Assembly: GCF_964022235.1 (NCBI RefSeq)
Contig: NZ_CAXHZL010000006.1
Span: 62,001 to 126,000 of the forward strand
DNA: 64,000 nt
Origin: Limimaricola sp964022235
Lineage (GTDB): Bacteria; Pseudomonadota; Alphaproteobacteria; Rhodobacterales; Rhodobacteraceae
Direction of reading: 5' to 3'
Below are positions 27,996 through 36,599 of this stretch, in pieces (the stretch's first letter is position 1; each line of letters opens with the position of its first letter). A program made the translations under genes and the position numbers. The notes under the pieces were generated by a model, which had not been told where the DNA came from, did not search any database, and saw only the letters and a list, made by a program, of their open reading frames with translations.

Positions 27996-29065
27996 GGCAC
28001 GAGCTTCAGCATGGGGCGCGTGGCGCCGGGCCAACGTTCACGCCGCGCCAGATAGGGATCGGCCTCGACCGCCCCTTCGCTGTGCATCACCCGAAACTGC
28101 CCCTCCTCGACCCGCGCGATAAGCACCGGCAAGGCCATATGATGTGTTTCGGGGTCGATGCCATGCGCACGAAGCCCCTCCGGGAACCCCGACCTCGCCG
28201 CTTCGATCCGGGCCAGCGTGGTCACTGCGACATAGGCGGCGGCGGCATAGGACGAGACCGGCCGCCGTCGTCCAACCGGTTTCCAGAGCGTCGATCCCGC
28301 GAAATGCGGCCCCGCCGACACCGCGCCTTCGGCTGCGGCACCGAGCGCCGGGGTTTCGCATTCGGTCAGGTTGCACGACAGCACCGGGCAAAGCCCTTCG
28401 GCAAAGGCGGGATCGGTTTCGCGCAACTCGCGCAACGCCCGAAGGAAGGCATGGGACGAGTTGCCGATCAGGTTGTTGAGGATGAAATCCGGCTCGGTGG
28501 CACGGATCTCCTCGATCAGACGTCCCACGTCGGTATCGCCCAACGGCAGGTAGCGCTCGCCTGTCACGTCGCCGCCGCTGCTGCCGATCACCTCGCGCGC
28601 GACCCGGTTCATCTCCCAGCCCCAGATGTAGTTGGACCCGACGAGAAAGCCCCGCTTGCCATAGCGCGGGAAGGTCCAGTGCAGCAGCGGCAGCAGGTGC
28701 TGGTTGGGGCAGGCATGGGTGTAGATGACGCGGTCGGAGGCCTCGAACCCCTCGTAGGGACAAGCGTACCAGAGCATCCCGCCAACCTTTTCGAGCGCCG
28801 GGATCACTTCCTTGCGGCTCGAAGAGGTGATGCAGCCCACGACATGGTGCAGGTCGCCCTCTGCAAGCATTTCGGCGCAAAGCGGGCCATAGAGATCGAG
28901 ATTGCCCGCCGGGTCACGCTCGACCACCTCGATGGTGATGCCCTGCCCCGGATCGGCGTTGATGTCCGCTACCGCCGCCAGTGCACCGTCGCGGCAGGCC
29001 GCCGACATCGCCGCGTATTCGCCGCTTCGAGAATAGAGCAGTCCGATCCTGAGTTTGCGATCCAC
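27992..29065 (-). CDS. amiC: AmiC-like amide-sensing negative regulator
   Basis: About 357 residues of the type 1 periplasmic-binding fold without a signal peptide, as for cytosolic AmiC. It begins DRKLRIGLLYSRSGEYAAM and contains GCITSSSRKEVIPALEK, CPYEGFEASDRVIYTHACPNQHLLPLL and NYIWGWEMNRVAREV, all typical of AmiC/UrtA-like sensors. AmiC sequesters AmiR until an amide binds. I place the start at GTG 29065, because GGGGGGAG lies five bases upstream and the longer frame (ATG 29182) would run through the terminator hairpin at 29079-29128. Confidence 0.88.
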   Translation of the reverse strand: MDRKLRIGLLYSRSGEYAAMSAACRDGALAAVADINADPGQGITIEVVERDPAGNLDLYGPLCAEMLAEGDLHHVVGCITSSSRKEVIPALEKVGGMLWYACPYEGFEASDRVIYTHACPNQHLLPLLHWTFPRYGKRGFLVGSNYIWGWEMNRVAREVIGSSGGDVTGERYLPLGDTDVGRLIEEIRATEPDFILNNLIGNSSHAFLRALRELRETDPAFAEGLCPVLSCNLTECETPALGAAAEGAVSAGPHFAGSTLWKPVGRRRPVSSYAAAAYVAVTTLARIEAARSGFPEGLRAHGIDPETHHMALPVLIARVEEGQFRVMHSEGAVEADPYLARRERWPGATRPMLKLVP

Positions 29066-29078
29066 GGGTGCTCCCCCC

Positions 29079-29128
29079 AAAAAAGAAAAGCCCGCTCGAA
29101 GACGCGATGATGCGCAACGAAGCGGGCT
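29079..29128 (-). terminator. Intrinsic terminator/attenuator before amiC
   Basis: On the minus strand AGCCCGCTTCG pairs with CGAGCGGGCT around a 19-base loop and is followed by TTTTCTTTTTT. The T-run is directly followed by GGGGGG and the amiC GTG, so it ends any transcript just before the operon. This is where an AmiR/ANTAR protein would act as antiterminator. Confidence 0.8.
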
Positions 29129-29153
29129 CGAATGCCGTCCGGCTCGGGGCCGG
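29125..29153 (-). promoter_or_regulatory. Two small leader hairpins, candidate ANTAR target
   Basis: On the minus strand CCGGC-CCCGA-GCCGG (29139-29153) is followed after two bases by GGC-ATTCGA-GCC (29125-29136), whose 3' arm overlaps the 5' arm of the terminator. The geometry, a second hairpin competing with the terminator, fits ANTAR control. The loops do not match the AxxGxx hexaloop consensus exactly (the six-base loop has G at position 5), so the assignment is tentative. Confidence 0.4.
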
Positions 29154-29547
29154 TATGTCGCGACAAATCTGCGCCGGTTCACGCCGAGCCGTCAAGCGCG
29201 GCGTCGAAGAAATTGCGCGCAGGGGCCCTCGTTCGATGTTTGCTGCAAAATCGCGCGCCAATCGCACATGAAAGGCAAAGACGCCGCGTATGATGGTCGG
29301 AACCAATCCCAGATCGGAGCCGATCCCCGGCTCCTCTTATCCGAAACCGCCCTGCCCCATGGCTGTCGTAGAGGGCCATTCTTGACGTTGAAGCAGCCTG
29401 CAGCAGCGGCGCGCGAAGGGCGCTGCGAGCTCTTTGCCATGCCGCTGGAAAATTTCTCAAAATTCGGCTATGGTCGCTGAAACCTGCAAGATTGCCACCC
29501 GGCTGGCCTGCGGTCTGCAAGCCTGTCACGTGGCGAAGGGCATCGCC
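29154..29547. other. Intergenic region between amiC leader and coxM
   Basis: About 390 bp shared by two divergent operons. It contains a hairpin GGAGCCG-ATCCC-CGGCTCC at 29316-29334 and an ACGCCG/CGGCGT stem at 29182-29205 within the presumed amiC leader. No gene is visible, and I could not assign convincing -35/-10 pairs. Confidence 0.4.
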
Positions 29548-30393
29548 ATGATCGTTGCGGCTAGTTTGGTTCTGATTGTTCTGTTTTCCGTCGTATTCCA
29601 CATGGTCAGCCCATGGTGGTGGACGCCCATCGCCTCGAACTGGGGCTATATCGACACCACCCTCGTCGTCACCTTCTGGATCACCGGCACGGTCTTTGCC
29701 GCCGTGGTTCTGTTCATGGCGTGGTGCGTGTTTCGCTATCGCCACAAGCCTGGCCGCGTCGCCGCCTACGAGCCCGAGAGCAAGCGGCTAGAGATCTGGC
29801 TCACCGTCATCACCGCAATCGGTGTGGCGGCGATGCTGGCGCCGGGACTGGTGGTCTGGAAGCGTTTCATCACCGTCCCCGACGAGGCGACCGAGATCGA
29901 GGTCGTGGCCCAGCAGTGGTTCTGGAGCTACCGGTTGCCGGGCGAAGACGGCACGCTCGGGACATCTGGGGTCAACTGGATTTCCCCAGACAACCCGCTC
30001 GGCATCAGCCCTCACGACCGCTTCGGCGCCGACGACGTGGTTATCGACGGCGGCGACCTGCACTTGCCGATCGGCAAGCCGGTCAAGGTGCTGCTGCGCT
30101 CGGTCGACGTGCTGCATGATTTCTACGTGCCCGAGTTCCGCGCCAAGATGGACATGGTGCCCGGCATGGTCACCTATTTTTGGTTTACCCCCACCCGTAC
30201 CGGCGAATTCGAAGTGCTCTGCGCCGAGCTCTGCGGCACCGGGCACGGCTACATGCGCGGCTACGTGCTGATCGACGACGAGGTCGATTACGAGGCCTGG
30301 CTCGGTGATCAGATCACCTTCGCGGGGCTGCCTGCGGATGGTGGCGTGAAACTCGCGGGAGCATCGGAGCCAAGTGGAGGAAGCGATCCATGA
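29548..30393 (+). CDS. coxM: Cytochrome c oxidase subunit II (CuA-containing, CoxM type)
   Basis: About 281 residues with two N-terminal membrane helices and a periplasmic cupredoxin domain. The CuA ligands are present: H190 (DVLHDFYVPEF), C225, E227, C229, H233 and M236 in CAELCGTGHGYMRG, so it accepts electrons from cytochrome c. The aromatic QQWFWSYRLPGEDG patch is near residue 125. I prefer ATG 29548 (GAAGGG seven bases upstream); in-frame ATGs at 29434 and 29470 would add a Cys-rich extension. Its stop overlaps the subunit I start (ATGA). The II-I-III-III order matches Bradyrhizobium coxMNOP. Confidence 0.92.
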   Translation: MIVAASLVLIVLFSVVFHMVSPWWWTPIASNWGYIDTTLVVTFWITGTVFAAVVLFMAWCVFRYRHKPGRVAAYEPESKRLEIWLTVITAIGVAAMLAPGLVVWKRFITVPDEATEIEVVAQQWFWSYRLPGEDGTLGTSGVNWISPDNPLGISPHDRFGADDVVIDGGDLHLPIGKPVKVLLRSVDVLHDFYVPEFRAKMDMVPGMVTYFWFTPTRTGEFEVLCAELCGTGHGYMRGYVLIDDEVDYEAWLGDQITFAGLPADGGVKLAGASEPSGGSDP

Positions 30394-32162
30394 GCAGCGT
30401 CAGCGAAGACCCCGACACGGGCATCCCCCCCGCCGAAGTGCCCGACCTGCCGCCGCCGCACGCCCATGGCTGGTGGTCACGCTGGGTGTTTTCGCAAGAC
30501 GCCAAATATATCGCGCTGCAATACTCCGGCACCGCCATCGCCATCGGCCTCGTCGCACTGGTGCTGTCTTGGCTAATCCGGATGCAGCTCGGATTTCCGG
30601 GGGTGTTCGACTTCATCTCGGCCGAGGCCTATTACCAGTTCATCACCATGCACGGCATGATCATGGTGGTCTATCTGCTCACCGCGATCTTTCTGGGCGG
30701 CTTCGGCAACTACTTGATCCCGTTGATGGTCGGCGCGCGGGACATGGTGTTTCCCTTCGTCAACATGCTGAGCTTCTGGATGTATTTCGTGGCCGTCGTG
30801 GTGCTCGTGGCGAGCTTCTTCGCGCCGGGCGGACCCACGGGGGCGGGATGGACGCTGTATCCGCCGCAGGCGATCCTGTCGGGCACGCCGGGCGGTACGC
30901 AATGGGGCATCGTGTTGATGCTCGTGTCGCTGATCCTGTTCATCATCGGCTTTACCATGGGCGGGCTGAACTACGCCGTCACCGTGTTGCAGGGCCGCAC
31001 GCGTGGCATGACGCTCATGCGGATGCCGCTCACCATCTGGGGCATTTTCACCGCCACGGTGATGGCGCTGCTGGCTTTCCCGGCGCTCTTCGTGGCAAGC
31101 GTGATGATGCTCTTCGACCGATTGCTTGGCACCTCGTTCTTCATGCCGGCGCTGGTCGAGATGGGCGAACAGCTGAGCTACGGCGGTGGCTCGCCGATCG
31201 TGTTCCAGCACCTGTTCTGGTTCTTCGGCCACCCTGAGGTCTACATCGTGGCGCTGCCAGCTTTCGGCATCGTGTCGGACCTGATCGCGGTGCACGCGCG
31301 CAAGAACATCTTCGGCTACCGGATGATGGTCTGGGCCATCGTCATCATCGGCGCTCTGTCGTTCATCGTCTGGGCGCACCATATGTACGTCTCGGGCATG
31401 CATCCCTATTTCGGCTTCTTCTTCGCCACCACGACGCTGATCATCGCGGTGCCCACGGCGCTCAAGGTCTACAACTGGGTGCTGACCCTCTATCGCGGCG
31501 ACATCCACCTGACATTGCCAATGCTCTTCGCGCTGGGATTTATCGTCACCTTCCTCAACGGCGGACTCACGGGGCTCTTTCTTGGCAACGTGGTGGTCGA
31601 CGTGCCGCTGTCGGACACGATGTTCGTGGTGGCGCATTTCCATATGGTCATGGGCGTGGCGCCGATCATGGTGATCTACGGCGCGATCTATCACTGGTTC
31701 CCGCTGATTTCGGGACGGTTCTTGTCAAAGCGTCTCGGATTGATCCATTTCTGGGTCACCTTTATCGGCGCCTACGCGATCTTCTTCCCGATGCATTACG
31801 TGGGCCTCGTTGGCGTGCCGCGCCGCTATCCCGACATCTCGGCAAGCTTCGTGCCCGAAAGCGTCGCCACGCTCAACGCCTTCATCTCCGTCGCCGCATT
31901 GACCGTCGGCGCGGCGCAGATGCTGTTTCTGTTCAATGTCGCGTGGAGCCTGCGCTTTGGACGCAAGTCCGGCCTCAACCCGTGGCGCGCGGCCTCGCTC
32001 GAATGGCAAACGCCAGAGGCCCCGCCGCGTCACGGCAACTGGAGCGAGACGCTGCCGGTGGTCTACCGCTGGGCCTATGACTACAGCGTACCGGGGGCCG
32101 CGCGCGACTATGTCGCCCAAAACGATCCCGGCCCCGCCGCCGCATGGAGCCATACGCCATGA
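30390..32162 (+). CDS. coxN: Cytochrome c oxidase subunit I (CoxN type)
   Basis: A 590-residue heme-copper oxidase catalytic subunit with about twelve membrane helices. Ligands are all present: H88 and H418 for the low-spin heme, H416 for the high-spin heme, and H281, H330 and H331 for CuB. The proton-channel Glu and cross-linked Tyr are in GHPEVY (E283, Y285). This is an A-type oxidase that reduces oxygen to water while pumping protons. GGAGGA precedes the ATG, and the stop overlaps the next gene (ATGA). Confidence 0.95.
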   Translation: MSSVSEDPDTGIPPAEVPDLPPPHAHGWWSRWVFSQDAKYIALQYSGTAIAIGLVALVLSWLIRMQLGFPGVFDFISAEAYYQFITMHGMIMVVYLLTAIFLGGFGNYLIPLMVGARDMVFPFVNMLSFWMYFVAVVVLVASFFAPGGPTGAGWTLYPPQAILSGTPGGTQWGIVLMLVSLILFIIGFTMGGLNYAVTVLQGRTRGMTLMRMPLTIWGIFTATVMALLAFPALFVASVMMLFDRLLGTSFFMPALVEMGEQLSYGGGSPIVFQHLFWFFGHPEVYIVALPAFGIVSDLIAVHARKNIFGYRMMVWAIVIIGALSFIVWAHHMYVSGMHPYFGFFFATTTLIIAVPTALKVYNWVLTLYRGDIHLTLPMLFALGFIVTFLNGGLTGLFLGNVVVDVPLSDTMFVVAHFHMVMGVAPIMVIYGAIYHWFPLISGRFLSKRLGLIHFWVTFIGAYAIFFPMHYVGLVGVPRRYPDISASFVPESVATLNAFISVAALTVGAAQMLFLFNVAWSLRFGRKSGLNPWRAASLEWQTPEAPPRHGNWSETLPVVYRWAYDYSVPGAARDYVAQNDPGPAAAWSHTP

Positions 32163-32857
32163 GCATCGTGCTCGCCTTTATCGCCGGGGTCGCGGTGATC
32201 GCGGGCTGGTGGCTGTCTCGGCAGGGCCTTGGCGACAAACCGTGGTTGGAAACGGGGGCCGTGACCGCCGTGCCCTCGCCCGGCGGTCTGCCCGTGGGCA
32301 AAATGGGGCTCGGCGTGTTTCTGGGCGTGGTGGGCGTGCTATTCGCGCTGACCGGCAGCGCGGTCGTGATGCGCATGGGCTTCGCCGACTGGTTCGAACT
32401 GCGGCTGCCGCGCGTGGTCTGGGCCAGTACGGCGCTCCTGATGCTGAGCAGCGTCGCGCTGCACATCGCGCAGCGCGCGGCGCGAAGCGGCGACGAGCGC
32501 CTGCTCCGCCTCACCGTGGCGGTGGGCGGCCTCACGGCAGCGGGCTTTCTCGCAGGTCAGCTCGCGGCATGGTCGGCGCTGGCGCAAAGCGGCCAGACCC
32601 TCGCCTCTAATCCGGGCGTGAGCTTCTTCTACCTGATCGCGGGGTTGCACGGGCTGCACATCATCGGCGGTCTGGTGGCGCTGGGGCGCGTTGGCCTGCG
32701 GCTGCGTGAGCGGGCCGTCCCGGACCAGACGACGCGCAGCGTTACGCTTTGCGCGATCTACTGGCACGCGCTGCTGGTCGTCTGGGTTGCAATGCTGACG
32801 CTGCTGATGGGCTGGGCGAGCGACGTGGTGTCGCTGTGCCGGGCGATCCTGACATGA
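32159..32857 (+). CDS. coxO: Cytochrome c oxidase subunit III-like protein 1 (CoxO type)
   Basis: About 232 residues with seven hydrophobic segments. It keeps the subunit III C-terminal pattern (SFFYLIAGLHGLHIIGG and IYWHALLVVWVAMLTLL) but is more divergent than its neighbour, with an extra N-terminal helix. The start ATG 32159 overlaps the subunit I stop. Bradyrhizobium coxMNOP likewise encodes two subunit III-like proteins. Confidence 0.85.
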   Translation: MSIVLAFIAGVAVIAGWWLSRQGLGDKPWLETGAVTAVPSPGGLPVGKMGLGVFLGVVGVLFALTGSAVVMRMGFADWFELRLPRVVWASTALLMLSSVALHIAQRAARSGDERLLRLTVAVGGLTAAGFLAGQLAAWSALAQSGQTLASNPGVSFFYLIAGLHGLHIIGGLVALGRVGLRLRERAVPDQTTRSVTLCAIYWHALLVVWVAMLTLLMGWASDVVSLCRAILT

Positions 32858-32867
32858 GGAGGCTGCC

Positions 32868-33581
32868 ATGACCGACGCGACCGCCCCCCACACACCGGCC
32901 CGCCCGGACGGGCTCGAAGGGGTCGCCGCGGACTGGGCCTCGGACCAAAGGGCGTTCAAAACCGCCTCCTGGGGCAAGGCGATGATGTGGATCTTCCTGC
33001 TCAGTGACACCTTCGTCTTCGCGATTTTCCTGATCTCCTACATGTCGGCCCGCAGTTCGACCGAGACCGAGTGGCCCAACGCCAGCGAGGTCTTCGCGCT
33101 GCATGTCGGGCATACGGAGCTGCCGCTCTTGCTCATCGCGATCATGACCTTCGTGCTGATCACCTCGTCAGGGACCATGGCGATGGCGGTGAATTTCGCC
33201 TATGCGCGCAACGCCAGACGCACCGCGCAGCTGATGTTCGCGACCGCCGCACTTGGCATCTGCTTCGTCGGCATGCAGGCCTTTGAGTGGTCTAAGCTGA
33301 TCTCCGAGGGCGTGCGCCCTTGGGGCAACCCCTGGGGCGCCGAGCAGTTCGGCGCCAGCTTCTTCATGATTACCGGCTTTCACGGCACCCATGTCAGCTT
33401 CGGGGTGCTGTTCCTGCTGATCGTCGCCAACAAAGTCCGCAAGGGCGAATTCGACAGCGGCCGGCGGACCTGGCTCTGCCGAGAGAAAGGCGATTACGAG
33501 GCGGTCGAGATCATGGGGCTCTACTGGCACTTCGTCGACCTCGTCTGGGTCTTCATCTTCGCGTTCTTCTACCTGTGGTGA
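32868..33581 (+). CDS. coxP: Cytochrome c oxidase subunit III-like protein 2 (CoxP type)
   Basis: A 237-residue membrane protein with clear subunit III features: KAMMWIFLLSDTFVFAIFLISYM near residue 45, GASFFMITGFHGTHVSFGV and the terminal ALYWHFVDLVWVFIF-like LYWHFVDLVWVFIF. GAGGAGG precedes the ATG. Subunit III stabilises the catalytic core and proton entry; two different copies may form a heteromeric module. Confidence 0.9.
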   Translation: MTDATAPHTPARPDGLEGVAADWASDQRAFKTASWGKAMMWIFLLSDTFVFAIFLISYMSARSSTETEWPNASEVFALHVGHTELPLLLIAIMTFVLITSSGTMAMAVNFAYARNARRTAQLMFATAALGICFVGMQAFEWSKLISEGVRPWGNPWGAEQFGASFFMITGFHGTHVSFGVLFLLIVANKVRKGEFDSGRRTWLCREKGDYEAVEIMGLYWHFVDLVWVFIFAFFYLW

Positions 33582-33588
33582 GGGAAAC

Positions 33589-33948
33589 ATGACGCATGCC
33601 GTAGCCTCCGACGCCACCCGTTCTCCGGCCCCGGCCCAAGAGCATCAGGCCCACCCGATCCGGCTCTATGTCATCTGCTGGTGCCTGCTCTTCGTGCTCA
33701 GCGCGGCCTCTTACATGGTCGATTACGCGCAGCTTCAGGGGCTGCTGCGCTGGGGCCTGATCCTGCTGTTCATGACCCTCAAGGCCGGGCTGATCGTCGC
33801 GGTGTTCATGCATATGGCGTGGGAGCGTCTGGCGCTGGTTTACGCCGTCCTGCTGCCGCCGCTGGCGGCGCTGGTCTTCATGGGGATCATGGTGGCGGAA
33901 TCCGGCTATACCCTGCAATCGCGCGAAGACCATTTCTCGACCGAATGA
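33589..33948 (+). CDS. Cytochrome c oxidase subunit IV-like protein (CyoD/COX4_pro type)
   Basis: A 119-residue protein with three hydrophobic helices (IRLYVICWCLLFVLSAASYM, LRWGLILLFMTLKAGLIV, VYAVLLPPLAALVFM). The size and topology match the small prokaryotic subunit IV of quinol and cytochrome oxidases, which assists CuB assembly. It starts 8 bp after the second subunit III gene and closes the oxidase operon. The downstream gap 33949-34193 contains nothing I recognise. Confidence 0.85.
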   Translation: MTHAVASDATRSPAPAQEHQAHPIRLYVICWCLLFVLSAASYMVDYAQLQGLLRWGLILLFMTLKAGLIVAVFMHMAWERLALVYAVLLPPLAALVFMGIMVAESGYTLQSREDHFSTE

Positions 33949-34193
33949 GGCCGCGTCCGGTCAGGCTGCGGTCCACGGGGGCGGCTCGGAAGGCAACCCG
34001 AGGCTGCGCGACTGCGCTCGAAATCGACGCCGGATGCCCCCGAATTTGTCGCCGGATGTATCCGTTTGATCGGCTGCGACAACCGGCGACAAAGCCCGCG
34101 TGGCGCGGGGGTGTGATGGCTGTCACGAAGGCCCAAGTGATCGACAGGGCGCCGATGCCGGTGCCACGTCACTCAGAACAAAGGGCTGAACCC

Positions 34194-34772
34194 ATGAAAA
34201 CGACCAAGCTGATCCCGACCGCCTTCCTCGTCACCGCACTGCTCGGCGCCGGCGCCGCCGTCGCCACCGCGCAAAGCACCGCGCCGGCGCCTGAGGCCGC
34301 CACCACCCAGCAGGCCGCACCCGAGCGCGCCCCCGAGCAGGAACGCGGCGGCTTCATGCAGCGGATGCGCGGCGGTCACGATGGCGAGCGCGGCGGCAAG
34401 CATGGCGGCAAGGGTGGCCACGGTGAGCGCGGCGGGCGTCACGGTGGCGGCATGATGATGCAGCAGATCCTGACGCAGGCCGACACCGACGGCGACGGCA
34501 GCCTGACGCAGGCCGAGATCGACGCCTTCCGCACCGCGAAGGTGAGCGGCGCCGACACCGATGCCGACGGCGCGCTGTCGATCGAGGAGTTCGAGACGCT
34601 CCACGCCGAATTCACCCGCGACCGCATGGTCGACGCGTTCCAGGAACTCGACGCCGATGGTGACGGCGTGATCTCGGCCGAGGAACTCGACGCCCGCGTC
34701 GGCGGCCTCGTCGAGCGGATGGACCGCGACGGCGACGGCGCGCTCACCCCGGCCGACCGCGGCCGCCGCTGA
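34194..34772 (+). CDS. Exported EF-hand calcium-binding protein
   Basis: About 192 residues with a signal peptide ending AVATAQS near residue 27, a Gly/His/Arg-rich linker (residues about 55-85), and four EF-hand loops: DTDGDGSLTQAE, DTDADGALSIEE, DADGDGVISAEE and DRDGDGALTPAD. These carry the D-x-D-x-D-G spacing needed for calcium. Small periplasmic EF-hand proteins of this kind are common in Rhodobacteraceae; function is unknown. Its own promoter is likely, since 245 bp separate it from the oxidase genes. Confidence 0.88.
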   Translation: MKTTKLIPTAFLVTALLGAGAAVATAQSTAPAPEAATTQQAAPERAPEQERGGFMQRMRGGHDGERGGKHGGKGGHGERGGRHGGGMMMQQILTQADTDGDGSLTQAEIDAFRTAKVSGADTDADGALSIEEFETLHAEFTRDRMVDAFQELDADGDGVISAEELDARVGGLVERMDRDGDGALTPADRGRR

Positions 34773-34780
34773 TCCAGGCA

Positions 34781-34800
34781 GCGGGGGGCACGCCCCCCGC
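34781..34800 (+). terminator. Hairpin terminator after the EF-hand gene
   Basis: GCGGGGGGC-AC-GCCCCCCGC, a perfect 9-bp stem (8 bp with a four-base loop), begins 8 bp after the stop. No T-run follows. Confidence 0.6.
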
Positions 34801-35137
34801 ATGCCGGCTGTCGGCGCGGCGACCCCCTCCCCGGTCGTCGCGCCGCTGGCAACACTCTGGCGTCAGGTCATCAGGACGCCGGATAGGCCGCATCGACGCT
34901 CGGCGCGCGGCATGCCGTGCCATCCGGCCAGAGGTAGATGTGTAGATGCAGGCACGCACCGGTGCGGTGCTACCGGACCGGGGCCGGGCCGGTGTAGAGC
35001 CGATGGTGTGCCAACATCTCCTTGGAGACTGGCGCGGATGTGGTCTATGCCACCAAGCACCTGCGTCGGCGCCAATGGCCGCACCTTTCGCGATCAGGCT
35101 CGCACGCCATACAGACCATCGGGAGACTTCGCAGACG
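34801..35137. other. Non-coding gap before the small membrane protein gene
   Basis: About 340 bp with no convincing gene. An open frame in phase with the next gene runs from 34946 but its translation is low-quality (Arg/Ala-rich, no motif) compared with the clear start at 35138. No repeat or promoter is recognised. Confidence 0.4.
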
Positions 35138-35497
35138 ATGAGCCGCTTCCTGTCCTTCCTGCTCAGACGGCACCCTATTGCCTCTGGGCTTCTGGTCCTC
35201 GCGGTGGCGGTGCTCGTGGTCTTCGCATGGCAGTTCGCGGCTCAGGCGATCTACTTCAATGACCCCACACACCAGAATCCGGCGCTCGAGCTGTGGATGT
35301 CGCCGCGCTATGTTGGCCGGTCGTGGGACCTGCCTCCGCCGGTGGTCTTCGACATCATGCGGATGGACCATGATGCGCCACCGCATGACGGCCCACGTAC
35401 CCTGACCGAGGTTCTGTCGCGCACCGGGCTAACGCTCGAGGAACTGCAGGCGCGGGTCGAATCTGCCAAGACCGCGCTGGAGGCCCGCCGCCGATGA
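35138..35497 (+). CDS. Small single-pass membrane protein, function unknown
   Basis: A 119-residue protein with one membrane helix (residues about 17-36, SGLLVLAVAVLVVFAWQFAA) and a periplasmic or cytosolic tail containing YFNDPTHQNPALELWMSPRYVGRSWDLPPPVV and a helical C-terminus. The tail has a conserved-looking proline-rich segment but no family that I recognise. Its stop overlaps the DedA gene start (ATGA), so the two proteins probably work together. Start chosen for the basic pre-helix MSRFLSFLLRRHP. Confidence 0.7.
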   Translation: MSRFLSFLLRRHPIASGLLVLAVAVLVVFAWQFAAQAIYFNDPTHQNPALELWMSPRYVGRSWDLPPPVVFDIMRMDHDAPPHDGPRTLTEVLSRTGLTLEELQARVESAKTALEARRR

Positions 35498-36099
35498 CCG
35501 AAACGCTGCTCGCCCTCGTGCCCACCTATGGCGTGTGGCTGATCATGGCCTCGGTGACGCTGTCGTGTCTGGCGCTGCCGATCCCGTCGTCGATGCTGGT
35601 AATGGCGGGGGGCGGATTTGCGGCGGCGGGCGATCTCTCCTACTGGCAGCTCGTCGTAGCGGCGGCGGCGGGTTTCATGCTAGGTGACCAGATCGCCTAT
35701 CACCTCGCCCGCGCGGGCGGCGCGCCGCTGATCGCACGGCTACAGCGGCGACCCAAGCCCGCGGGTGTTCTCGACGCGGCCCAAGGCATGATTGATCGGC
35801 GCGGGCTGGCAGCGGTGTTTCTGAGCCGCACGGTACTGAGCCCGGTCGGCCCTTATGTGGGCTTTCTCTCAGGAGCGCTGCGGCTCGACTGGCTGCGGTT
35901 CAGCGGCGCGGCGACGGCGGGGGCGGTGGTTTGGAGTCTGGGCTACAGCTCTCTCGGCTTTGGCTTTGCCAGTCGCATTCCCGAGATCGCCACGATGATC
36001 GCCAATTCGGTCGGCGTCGTGCTGGCCGGGGCGGTCGTCATCGGGATCTGGATCTGGCTCTGGCACAGCTGGAAGGCATCGCAGGCCACAACGACCTGA
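35494..36099 (+). CDS. DedA-family (VTT) membrane protein
   Basis: A 201-residue protein of the DedA/SNARE-associated family, with about five hydrophobic segments and the family markers LALPIPSSMLVMAGGGFAAAG, GDQIAYHLARAGG and the FLSRTVLSPVGPYVGFLSGA motif that includes the essential Arg. DedA proteins are proposed lipid scramblases or undecaprenyl-phosphate/proton-coupled transporters. It is coupled to the preceding small membrane protein. Confidence 0.88.
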   Translation: MTETLLALVPTYGVWLIMASVTLSCLALPIPSSMLVMAGGGFAAAGDLSYWQLVVAAAAGFMLGDQIAYHLARAGGAPLIARLQRRPKPAGVLDAAQGMIDRRGLAAVFLSRTVLSPVGPYVGFLSGALRLDWLRFSGAATAGAVVWSLGYSSLGFGFASRIPEIATMIANSVGVVLAGAVVIGIWIWLWHSWKASQATTT

Positions 36100-36149
36100 C
36101 GCCCCTGACGCTGGCCCGCGATGGATCACTGTTCAGAGCGTCGCGTTGG

Positions 36150-36590
36150 TTAGACAGAGCTGAGCAGAATGCTGGTCTCGCTGTTGGTGATGCCCTGCAC
36201 GGCCCGCACCTCACGCAGCACCCGGTCGAAATCGGTCAGGCTCTCCGCCGAAAGCTGCGCCACCAAATCCCATTTCCCGTTGGTCGAATGCAGCTGGCGC
36301 AGCTCGGGCAGACCGCGCAGCCTGCGGATCACAGCCGTCGTTGACTGTCCCGACACCTCGATCATCATGACTGCGTGCACCCCATCGGGTCCGTGGTCCT
36401 GCCGGGCGCGCACGGTGAAACCGAGCACCGCGCCATTGTCGAGAAGCCGGTCGAGCCGCGCCTGCACCGTTGCGCGTGACACTTCGAGGATCGTTGCGAG
36501 CTTGGAAATCGGCGCGCGCCCGTCCTCGCGCAGGATCGCGATAAGCCGTCGGTCAAGGTCGTCGAAGACATGCATGTCATTCTTGCTCAT
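36150..36590 (-). CDS. Lrp/AsnC-family transcriptional regulator
   Basis: A 146-residue regulator with an N-terminal helix-turn-helix (DDLDRRLIAILREDGRAPISKLATIL, SRATVQARLDRLLDNGAV) and a C-terminal RAM ligand-binding domain (HAVMMIEVSGQSTTAV, LPELRQLHSTNGKWDLVAQL). Lrp-type proteins sense amino acids. It diverges from the ctlX-ocd genes, and two palindromes occupy the shared 113-bp promoter, so control of arginine/ornithine use and of itself is inferred. Start MSKNDMH at 36590; longer frames run through the operator. Confidence 0.9.
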   Translation of the reverse strand: MSKNDMHVFDDLDRRLIAILREDGRAPISKLATILEVSRATVQARLDRLLDNGAVLGFTVRARQDHGPDGVHAVMMIEVSGQSTTAVIRRLRGLPELRQLHSTNGKWDLVAQLSAESLTDFDRVLREVRAVQGITNSETSILLSSV

Positions 36591-36599
36591 CGTTACTAC

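Noticed and set aside
27788..29110. 440-codon plus-strand frame opposite amiC/amiR
   Set aside because: Shadow frame covering two well-supported regulators on the other strand.
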